A stretch of 64,000 nucleotides of DNA, taken from assembly GCF_005893125.1 (NCBI RefSeq), contig NZ_VCJS01000035.1, positions 19,333 to 83,332 of the forward strand, read 5' to 3'. The position numbers and the translations under genes are program-made. This document shows, one piece after another, positions 1 through 7,600 of the stretch; position 1 is the stretch's first letter, and the number at the start of each line of letters is the position of its first letter. This stretch comes from Nonomuraea basaltis. GTDB lineage: Bacteria; Actinomycetota; Actinomycetes; Streptosporangiales; Streptosporangiaceae. The notes below the pieces were generated by a model, which did no database searches, was not told where the DNA came from, and saw only the letters and a list, made by a program, of their open reading frames with translations.

Positions 1-3
1 ACG

Positions 4-840
4 ATGGCGTTGCCTGAGCCGGTGCCCGCCCACGACGTGGCGTTCGGAGAGGTGTCGCTTGTGCGCGGTAGCGAGATGACGCCGTTCCCGCTCGGCAGCC
101 CAGAGGTCGCCGGCGAGGAGCCGGACGATGGCGGCAGCGGGGACGGCTGGGACGACCTGCTCGACATCAGCGCCCCCGACGAGGGCGGGGAGACGAAGGA
201 CGCTCACCTCGACGCTGCCCGCGCGATGGGCTTCCCCGTGCCCGTAAGCCTGGAGGAGGTCCGCGAGAAGCTCCGCCAGGCCGTCGCCCAGTGGGCGCGC
301 GGCGCCGGGTTCACCGGCTGGGTGACCGTGGCGGCCACGTTCGCCGATGTCGCGTTCGTGGCCGTCCACGACGACACCGACACCGAGCACACACTCCAGG
401 TGCCGTACGAGGTCACGTCCGCCGGCCAGGTGACGATCGGCGAGCCGCTGCCCGCTGAGGTGAGCATGTCCGGCACGCCGGATGCGGGCGCGCTCGTGGC
501 GGTGCTCGAGGAGACGGCGGCCGCCGTCAAGCACATCGGGGCGGGCCTGGAGACGAAGGCAGGCCGGGTGCTGTCCTCAGCCACCGCCAAGGACCTCCGC
601 CAGGCTGTCGCGTCGCTGCTGGCAGTGTTCCGCCGGGCGGGGATCGACATCTCCGACCCGACCGAGCCGGACGAGCGGCATATCGACGAGGAGGAGGTGC
701 TGCCGGACGAGCCGACCGTCCGGCCGGACTCGACCGCCCCGTCCGCGCTGCCGACCGAGATGAAGGCCCTCTCCCCCGAGATGCTGGCCGAAGCCGCCGA
801 GATCACCGCGGCGGCGCTGCTGTGGTCGGTGGAGCAGTGA
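4..840 (+). CDS. phage head scaffold / prohead-protease C-terminal-like protein, possibly 5'-truncated by the window edge
   Basis: The 278-aa product is acidic and Ala/Glu-rich. Residues about 85-155 have the pattern of the domain that follows the protease in many actinophage head-maturation proteins: a helix, alternating strands ('WVTVAATFADVAFVAVHDD') and a 'VPYEVTSAGQVTIGEPLPAEV' type ending. Residues 155-215 are helical and could be scaffold. Its place, one small gene upstream of an HK97-type major capsid gene, is where the prohead protease/scaffold is expected. No catalytic Ser/His motif is visible, so it is either a scaffold alone or the C-terminal part of a protease whose N-terminus lies outside the window; the frame is open to the first base. 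Assignment rests on pattern and position and is moderate. Confidence 0.5.
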   Translation: MALPEPVPAHDVAFGEVSLVRGSEMTPFPLGSPEVAGEEPDDGGSGDGWDDLLDISAPDEGGETKDAHLDAARAMGFPVPVSLEEVREKLRQAVAQWARGAGFTGWVTVAATFADVAFVAVHDDTDTEHTLQVPYEVTSAGQVTIGEPLPAEVSMSGTPDAGALVAVLEETAAAVKHIGAGLETKAGRVLSSATAKDLRQAVASLLAVFRRAGIDISDPTEPDERHIDEEEVLPDEPTVRPDSTAPSALPTEMKALSPEMLAEAAEITAAALLWSVEQ

Positions 841-1193
841 AGCTGTGGCGGCGCGGCAGCAGTTCCGGCTGCGCTCGCTGCGTCTCCGCCGCGCAGTTGG
901 AGCGAGCGCTGGCCGACGCGAGACAGGCCCAGGCCGACGCGGAGCAGGCCGAGCAGCAGGCGCGTGTGGAGAAGGGCCGAGCATGGGAGCACGTGGACCG
1001 GCTCACTCGCCGGCTGGCCGCGATCGACGCCGACCGGCTCCGCGGCGAGCGTGACGATCTGCTGCTGGACAACGCCACCCTCCGGGCCCGGCTGGCGCTG
1101 GGCGACCGGTCGGAGCTCGCGCGGGCGAGGGAGACGATCGCCCGCCTGGAGGGGCGCCTGGAGGCCGCCGAGCGGGGCGCCGTCACCCTCTGA
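822..1193 (+). CDS. small coiled-coil phage protein
   Basis: The product is about 118-123 aa. Almost all of it after residue 25 is a charged heptad-like Ala/Arg/Glu helix, consistent with a long coiled coil. A GTG at 837 overlapping the upstream stop (GTGA) is the more likely start; the upstream GTG at 822 has no ribosome binding site. The two N-terminal Cys residues (positions 17 and 20 from the 822 start) are the only ones. It lies between the scaffold-like gene and the capsid gene and is probably co-transcribed with the former. Function is unknown; it could be a scaffold helper or a head decoration factor. Confidence 0.55.
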   Translation: MVGGAVKLWRRGSSSGCARCVSAAQLERALADARQAQADAEQAEQQARVEKGRAWEHVDRLTRRLAAIDADRLRGERDDLLLDNATLRARLALGDRSELARARETIARLEGRLEAAERGAVTL

Positions 1194-1276
1194 TCCTCCT
1201 GACCTCCTCCTGGCCGAGGAAGACCGTGCAGCGTCGCGGAATCGGACGCTGACGCAAACCCTGCCGGCCCGCTTTC

Positions 1277-1356
1277 CTCCCCCTTGATCGTCTGACGTCC
1301 CGGTGCTGACCGGGGGCGCGACCGCGAAGTCAATCCGTGTCAGCATCAAGGGGGAG
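1277..1356 (+). promoter_or_regulatory. hairpin that sequesters the capsid gene ribosome binding site
   Basis: Positions 1277-1288 (CTCCCCCTTGAT) are perfectly complementary over 12 bp to 1345-1356 (ATCAAGGGGGAG). The second arm contains the whole Shine-Dalgarno sequence of the capsid gene that starts at 1359. Inside the 56-nt loop, 1292-1296 pairs with 1339-1343 and a CCCGGT/ACCGGG stem-tetraloop forms near 1299-1314. If transcribed from upstream, the mRNA would fold its own capsid SD away. Pairing is seen in the sequence; a role in translation control is inference. Confidence 0.6.
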
Positions 1357-1358
1357 CC

Positions 1359-2684
1359 GTGACCACGGCTAAGAGCGACATCAACGCGCGCATCAAGGAA
1401 CTGACCACCGCGCTGGAGCAGAAGTCCCAGCGGCTCAACGCCATCTCGAACACGGTCACCGATGAGACCGGCAAGGGCCACATGGTCATCTCGACCGAGG
1501 CGCACGCCGACTACCAGAAGACCCTGGGCGAGGCGCGCGAGATCAAGTCTCTGATCCAGGAGCAGAAGGAGCACCTGGATATCGAGCGGTTCCTCGACGA
1601 GCCGAACGAGCCCAGCTACGCCGCCCGCGACGCCGTGGCGGCCGCGCACGGCAAGCAGCACAAGAGCCTGTCCGAGGCGTTCCTCGACTCCGACGCGTAC
1701 GCCGAGATGAAGTCTGGCCAGTTCCGGCAGCTTGGCCAGGTCGCCGAGTTCGAGCAGGGCCTGTACGACTTCGAGAGGAAGGACATCTTCTCGCTGTCGG
1801 CCGGCACGCATACCACGCCCGCGTTCGGTAGCGCGGAGAACGTGGGTCTCGCTGAGCGGCAGCGCCGGCCCGGCCGGGTCCGCGACCTGTTCCCCAGCGA
1901 GCAGACCCAGTCCAACATTTTGTACGGGATCAGGCAGCTCGGGTTCACCAACAACGCCCGGCGGGTGCCCGAGCGGGAGCAGCCGAACGGCGGCCCGGCG
2001 CTCGGCAACGACACCGATGTGTTCGGTAAGGCTCCAAAGTCAAAGCTGTCGTTCGTGCCGTACACCGCGCCGATCATCGAGTTGGCCCACACGGTTCACG
2101 TCCACAAAAACACGCTGGCCGACGAGTCGCGACTGCGCGGCATCATTGACCGCGACCTCGTGGACGGCCTGAAGCTGAAGGAGGACGAAGAGATCCTCTA
2201 CGGCGCCGGCAACGGCGACGAGATCACCGGTCTCTTCAACATCCCGGGCGCCCAGGAGTACACGGGTCTCGCCGGAGACGCCGCGTACAAGAGCCTCCAG
2301 CTCCGCCGCTCCGCCACCATGGCCATCCTCGCGTTCTTCGAGCCCAACGGCGTCGTTTTGCATCCCTTCGACTGGGAGCAGATCGAAACCGAGCGCGACG
2401 AGAACGGCCAATACCTGATCGCCGTGTCGGTGGCGGTCGGCGGCGAGAAGCGTGTGTGGCGGATGCGGGTCGTGGACACCGCTGCCATCAACCAGGGCAC
2501 GTTCCTCACCTGCTCCTTCGGGTACGGCGCGAAGCTGTTCGACAGGGAGTCCGTGTCCGTCCAGGCGAGCACCGAGACGGGCGAGGCATTCGAACGCGGG
2601 TACGTGGTCCTGAGGGGCAGCGAAAGGATCGGCTTGGCGGTCGATAGACCCGAATCGCTTGTACTCGGCACGTTTGCTGCCTAA
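1359..2684 (+). CDS. phage major capsid protein, HK97 fold
   Basis: The 441-aa product fits the HK97 major capsid family in length and layout. It has an N-terminal helical, Gln/Glu-rich delta-like segment (about residues 1-95) and a linker with the usual maturation-cleavage spacing. The capsid body contains 'YTAPIIELAHTVHV', 'LKLKEDEEILYG' and the end 'GSERIGLAVDRPESLVLG', typical of actinophage capsid proteins. The GTG start at 1359 follows the SD AAGGGGGAG at an ideal distance. It is the shell-forming subunit. Its last 16 codons are repeated twice further down the window, and here they use unusual codons (TTG, AGA, CTT, GTA, TTT) for this genome. That suggests the 3' end was replaced by an incoming element. 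Confidence 0.88.
   Translation: MTTAKSDINARIKELTTALEQKSQRLNAISNTVTDETGKGHMVISTEAHADYQKTLGEAREIKSLIQEQKEHLDIERFLDEPNEPSYAARDAVAAAHGKQHKSLSEAFLDSDAYAEMKSGQFRQLGQVAEFEQGLYDFERKDIFSLSAGTHTTPAFGSAENVGLAERQRRPGRVRDLFPSEQTQSNILYGIRQLGFTNNARRVPEREQPNGGPALGNDTDVFGKAPKSKLSFVPYTAPIIELAHTVHVHKNTLADESRLRGIIDRDLVDGLKLKEDEEILYGAGNGDEITGLFNIPGAQEYTGLAGDAAYKSLQLRRSATMAILAFFEPNGVVLHPFDWEQIETERDENGQYLIAVSVAVGGEKRVWRMRVVDTAAINQGTFLTCSFGYGAKLFDRESVSVQASTETGEAFERGYVVLRGSERIGLAVDRPESLVLGTFAA
2631..2684 (+). repeat. capsid 3'-end repeat, copy A (recoded)
   Basis: These codons give GLAVDRPESLVLGTFA plus one residue and the stop. The same 16 residues occur in copy C (26382), but 10 of the 16 codons differ, all synonymously. 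The changes are of the kind TTG/CTG, GAT/GAC, AGA/CGG, GAA/GAG, CTT/CTG, GTA/GTG and TTT/TTC. Copy A also lacks the downstream non-coding sequence shared by copies B and C. Confidence 0.8.
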
Positions 2685-2692
2685 TGCATAGT

Positions 2693-2729
2693 GGGGCAGA
2701 AGTTTGAGACATCCTTCTGTCCCCCGCTA
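2693..2729 (+). terminator. terminator-like hairpin after the capsid gene
   Basis: GGGGCAGAAG is followed after a short loop by CTTCTGTCCCC, a stem of about 10 bp with one bulge. It lies 9 bases after the capsid stop and before the HNH gene. There is no U-tract, as is usual for terminators of GC-rich actinomycetes. Confidence 0.5.
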
Positions 2730-2793
2730 TGATCCGAACACATAATCGAACCGACTCCACTTGGGAGCACCGTTCCGTGTTCGGAGGCACGTG

Positions 2794-4104
2794 GTGGCTG
2801 GGCAAGGAAGCGCTGTTCAGATCGACGAGGAGACTCGGCACCCGTGCGGGAACCCGGATTGCGGGGCGCTGATCAAGCCCAACAGCCATCAGAAGAAAGT
2901 GGTCGCGCGGGGCCGCACCATCTATTGCTCGCGAGCGTGCCAGTCGGCCGCCGCCCGCGAGACCCGCCCCTGCCAGGCATGCGGGGAGCCGGTCACCCGC
3001 AGGCGCTGTGAATTCGGCGTCGTAACGGTGTGCAACACGATGTGCCGCGCCGCACTCCGCAGCAACAAGCAGGAGTACAGGTGTGCGACGTGCGGAACGA
3101 CAGTCCACCGAACTCCTGGGAACGTACACGGGGCCGTCTACTGCTCCCGCAAGTGCTTCCACTTGTCAGAGACGGGCGAACTCGTCACCGTAGCCTGCGG
3201 GGGCTGCGGAGAATCATTCACCCTGCCTGCGCATCAGGCGGCCAAGAGCAAGACGCACTACCATTCCCACGATTGCCGCAAGTTGGCGAGCCGCGTCGAG
3301 TTGTCCTGCTTCGGATGCGGTGTGACGATCTGGCGCCACCGTTCCCAACTCGAACGCGACCGGAAGAAGGCAAAGGACGACTCCCCCATACGGGGCTTCT
3401 GTGATGCTTGCCGCGAGAAGGGCGGAGCAGTCTTCGACAAGACCCACTTGAGGAAGGGCACCACAGCGCCCTGTTCTACCTGCGGCAAGCCGGTGTACCG
3501 GTCCCAGAGCGCCCAGAAGGGCAAGACGGAGAGGTACTGCGACATGGAGTGCCGCCGTGCATCCCTCCGCGGTCCCCGTGTGGAGCGGCCAGAACAGGCC
3601 TGCGTGGTCTGCGGGACCGTCTTCCGGCTGGAACCGGACCAGCGGCGCCAAGGCGTGAAAACCTGCTCATCCGAATGCGCGCACGCCTCGAAGAGGCGCA
3701 AGCCCGGCGAGCGGTACATAGAGCCCAGCGGATACGTGAGGATCACCGCCCCTGACGGCCGTGACATGCCCGAGCATCGTTACGTCATGGAGCAGCACCT
3801 TGGCCGCGAACTGCTGCCGACTGAGACGGTCCACCACAAGACCGGGGGCAAAACGGGCCGCTCGAACAACGACCTGAGCAACCTCGAACTCTGGTCGGGG
3901 CGGCACCCGCGCGGACATCGGGTGGAAGACATCGTGACGTACTGCCGGGAGATGCTGGCCGAATACGGAACGGATGACGAGCGTGAACGCTACGCGGACT
4001 ATCAGAAGGCAGTACTGACCGACAGCGGCAATGACGGAGCGAGCGGACTGGCGGTGGACCGCCCTGGGTCGCTGATGCTCGGCACCTTCGCGACCACCCC
4101 GTAA
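2794..4104 (+). CDS. HNH homing-type endonuclease with multiple zinc-binding CxxC modules
   Basis: About 436 aa. The first 310 residues contain seven or more CxxC...C(x3-4)C modules ('YCSRACQS', 'YCSRKCFH', 'CSTCGKPVY', 'CVVCGTVF'), treble-clef-like zinc fingers seen in phage homing nucleases. An HNH domain of the 'HRYVMEQHLGRELLP...VHHKTGG...NNDLSNLELW' type follows (about residues 335-390). The start is uncertain: GTG at 2794 lies six bases after GGAGG, and TTG at 2761 is in frame. The last 17-20 codons are not endonuclease but a second copy of the capsid C-terminus (SGLAVDRPGSLMLGTF...), read in frame. The gene therefore sits inside the old capsid 3' end, as expected for a homing element that regenerated its target gene. 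Confidence 0.8.
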   Translation: MAGQGSAVQIDEETRHPCGNPDCGALIKPNSHQKKVVARGRTIYCSRACQSAAARETRPCQACGEPVTRRRCEFGVVTVCNTMCRAALRSNKQEYRCATCGTTVHRTPGNVHGAVYCSRKCFHLSETGELVTVACGGCGESFTLPAHQAAKSKTHYHSHDCRKLASRVELSCFGCGVTIWRHRSQLERDRKKAKDDSPIRGFCDACREKGGAVFDKTHLRKGTTAPCSTCGKPVYRSQSAQKGKTERYCDMECRRASLRGPRVERPEQACVVCGTVFRLEPDQRRQGVKTCSSECAHASKRRKPGERYIEPSGYVRITAPDGRDMPEHRYVMEQHLGRELLPTETVHHKTGGKTGRSNNDLSNLELWSGRHPRGHRVEDIVTYCREMLAEYGTDDERERYADYQKAVLTDSGNDGASGLAVDRPGSLMLGTFATTP

Positions 4105-4180
4105 CCGGGCGAGAGCGTGTCGGGAGAGGACACTAGCGAACGTCTCCCGAAACGCTTCCTACCATGACCTCCACTCCACG
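4045..4180 (+). repeat. capsid 3'-end repeat, copy B, with downstream hairpin and next-gene start
   Basis: This copy encodes GLAVDRPGSLMLGTFA then TTP and a stop. It continues through a 59-nt spacer containing the hairpin CGGGAGA (4121-4127) / TCTCCCG (4143-4149) into the first codons of the next gene (MTSTPRE). It aligns over its whole length with 26382-26517 (copy C). The block GGGAGAGGACACTAGCG is identical in both. B and C are direct repeats about 22.3 kb apart and flank the defence operon. Confidence 0.8.
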
Positions 4181-4477
4181 CGAGTTCCAGTCGCATGCGC
4201 TCGCAGACGCCTACAGGCTGGCGCATCAGTACGTGGCGCCTTCTCCCGCCATGCTCGGCACGGCGCCGGGCAGCACCCGTCAGGCGTATACAACCGCATC
4301 AACTGGAACGTGATCACCTACGTACTCAGCTACCGCTGGCGGATGCGCCCCATGGTCCTGGCGAAAATACTCGAATTCGCGGCCGGCAAGGACGTGGTGT
4401 TCCTGACGAGCCGTACCCGGACGCGTCGTTGGTTGGAGCAGGTAGCCGCCCGCCGATCCGGGCATCCTCAGACTTGA
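4164..4477 (+). pseudogene. broken small phage gene downstream of capsid copy B
   Basis: An ATG at 4164 opens 49 codons (MTSTPREFQSHALADAYRL...) and stops at 4313. A second frame overlapping near 4286 continues in protein-like fashion (INWNVITYVLSYRWRMRP, then LAKILEFAAGKDVVFLTSR) to a stop at 4475-4477. This is best read as one gene of about 100 codons broken by a frameshift. The first eight residues resemble those of the gene after copy C (MTPTSRDL), the rest do not. No family recognised. From 4478 to 4601 nothing further is seen. Confidence 0.4.
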
Positions 4478-4601
4478 CACCTGCCTCCCACATGACGACG
4501 GCGAGATCAGCCCATCCCATGGGTGCGACTCCGACTCCGCTGCGCACACCATGCTGGAGGCGGTCTGTAGTGGCGAGTACCACGCAACTGATGCGAATCC
4601 G

Positions 4602-7600
4602 TCAGGTCCCTCCCGCAATGGACAAACGCGCCGACCAAGCTGCCGCTACAAGCGGCTCGGGGTGGTAATGCCCTCGATCATCGAGATCGAAGAGATCCAA
4701 GCCGAGGAGACAGCGGACGATCGATTCAGGATTGGGCTCGTCGACATCGCATTCCACGGCCGCGATCAGGTCGTCATGGGTGAGACCAGACCCATCGGAA
4801 AAAGCGGCGACTGCCTTATAAGCGCGAGACAGCCTGCGATCAGCCAGCAGCCCAACAGCTTCCAGGAGGCTACGATGCCCTTGCGGGCTGGCGAGTTCGG
4901 CCGACAGCCTCGTCAGGACATCTGCCTCTGCGCGCCGGGAGCAGTCAGTGAGAGCGCGTTCGACGAGGTGCGGCCAGCCGGAAGTGGCCGCATAGAGCCC
5001 ATCGAGCTGCGCGCCGAACCGCTCAGTGTCCAGAGTCCAGGTCTTCAAGGTCGAGCGTGTGTGTCGGCGTAGCAGAACTACCGACATGCGCTGATCATCC
5101 GTGGCGAGGGCTTCCTCCCAGAAGCCGATCACGCCCGGATCCGCGATCAGGACAGCTGAGCGGGTGACGCCCGACTCCCGGGGAAGAAGGGTGAGCGCAT
5201 ACCGCAAGCTGTCGCGGCAGCCCTCCGACTTGGTCTTTTTTTGGGCCAGGTCCGAAAGAATGATCCTTCGGTCGCCGGGAACCCCCTCGACCAACTCGGC
5301 CTTAAATTCGTTGACGCCCGTCGGCTTCCTTGACCGGAACCGAAGGCCGAGAGCGTCGACGACCTCGTCGAGCGTCTGAGTCACGTCACCAATTCCGGTT
5401 GCGCGTGACCCCAGCACCACCCGGGTCTGGTTTGTGTGCTCGCCGAGCAGGTCGTCGATCTGCTCTTCAGTGAGCGGAGACCGGCTACGGCCATCCCGGA
5501 GCTGGCGGCGAGCCTGGAGCACATGGTCGCGATGAGGTATCTGTTCGGTCGATGCGTTTACCAGTTCCGTCAACACATCGTCCGGGTTGCCGATCATCGG
5601 TAGGACGTTCAGGGATCTCAGCTGCCAGCCGAGGCCATCGCTGTTGTGATGGAGCACGCCAAGCCCGGCCATTTCCTGCAGGTAGGCGCGAAATCCCTCG
5701 AAGTCCAGGCCGGCGAAACCTTGCGGCCAATACGAGCCGCACTCAGCGCGCAGGTCGCTCTCCGTCAGACGGGCGTCCATGCCTCGTTCGTAAGCGTGGT
5801 GGGCCAGGACGTTGGCGATGACGTTGTAGCGCGAGTCAAGGTTCAGGGTGTCCCGGAAGACCCGGATGATGTCCCCCTTGAGTCCGTGATCGGAGATGAC
5901 CGCCTCAACGTCCGACTCGTTGATCACGTAGGGAGGTCCAGCGTCTTGTCCAGTCCGACGCTGATGCATGAGCTCAATCAGCCGGTGGCCGAACATCTGG
6001 AGCAGGAACGGCTGATAGGCGCAGTGTCCGTTGATTCGGTGGACGAGATCGGGCTCGATGACCATACCGAGCGCTCTGAGTGGTGTGGCGATCAAGTCGA
6101 AGGCGTGCTGATGCTTGAGTGGTCCGATGACCTCGGGGCGCTGGGCCAAGTGGGCGAACGGGCCGTTTCGCCCGATCTTGGCAAATCGCTGGACGGAGTG
6201 GAGCCCAGCGAACACCACCTTTACTCTGCCCTCGAACTCTGTACCGAGTGCCTTCAGCCTGTGGGTTTCCACGAAGGTCGGCGCGTCCGACTCGAAGAAC
6301 CCGTCGGCCTCGTCCAGCAGAACCAGCAGCCGGTTCCGAGAGTCGGCGTCGAGCCAGGATCGCAGACCCGCCTTGACAGCGTCGTGGGAGTTACCGAGGG
6401 CCGCCCTAGCACGCAGAGGCACCAGTACCTCATCTTGGATCAGCTGTTTGCGAAGCTTGTCCCAGACCGCTCCGGCGCCAAGGCCGTCCTTGCCGACAAT
6501 GTCCCTGAGGTCGAGAAAGACAGCCAGCCTTCCGGCGGTTCGTTCCCACTCTGTCTTGCTGTCACGAAGCAGTGCTGACTTGCCAAGGCCGCGTCCGCCA
6601 AAGATCACCTGTGTGCCATTGGGATTGAGGATCGCCCTGCGTTCCTTGTCGCGCCCGTAGAACATCTCGGGAGCCACCGGACCCCGCTTGTCTCGCACGT
6701 ATGGGTTGATAGCGGAGAACGGGAGCGTCACCGCGAGTGCCGTGGGCAATTGACCTTCGCCGTGGACGGCAAGGTAGGCGAGCACGGCGTCGTCCAGGAC
6801 GATCACCGGAGCGGGCGAGGAGACGGCGCGGATGGCCAGGGCTCGACGCACTGCCGCCGTCATGGTGCCGAAGTAGGCAACCAGCAGGCTGTCGCCGGAA
6901 CGGTCATGGTCGATCCAGCTCATCAGCAGATCGGCAGTGGGCCTCCCCCAGGCCAGCAGAATCTTGAGGTCGCCGCCCTCCCGCCGCCCATCGCCGAGCC
7001 GTGTGCCAAATTCTGGCAGGGTGGCCCGGCCGACGAACCGAATCCCCGACGCCTCCACAAATCGACGTTCCGTGCTGTTTCCGGAATGAGGAGTCCTCTT
7101 GATCTGTCCGGGCTCCAGACCGGCCAGCCGCAGGACACCAATCAAATGTTCAAGTTGGCCTCCGCGGCCTCGGCCGTCTGGCGGAGTTGAGGCGAGCAGG
7201 CGCCAGTCCCGCAGCGCTGTCGCTCCCCGCTCCCTGACGCCTTCCGACAGAGCTGAGCAGTCAAGTACCGGAAGAGCCGCGATCATCCCTCCAGAACGCA
7301 GCGCTTCAATGTGCTCCGCTGTGATCCCCTGTGGAAGGGCGTCGGGGACGGCCGGAAAGAATGATTCCAAATCCTGACGCGGCTCCCATGCGGGCAGGTC
7401 AGCATCGTTCTCGAGGCAGGAGATCAACTCTTCAGCGATGGAAAGCTTGCCAGCACTGATCAACACGGAGATCTTCTCGGGCTCGGCGGGATCGACGGGC
7501 TTCTGGCGCTCGGCAACGACACGATTCAGTCGATCACGTAGTCGTTCGGCAGCTGCATCTCGCAGTTCGGGAAGCATCTGCTTGATCTTGCCGAGTTGGT

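Noticed and set aside
204..1811. 535-codon minus-strand open frame across the scaffold and capsid start
   Set aside because: It is the in-phase antisense of well-supported phage genes and has no family signature; GC-rich codon use keeps such frames open.
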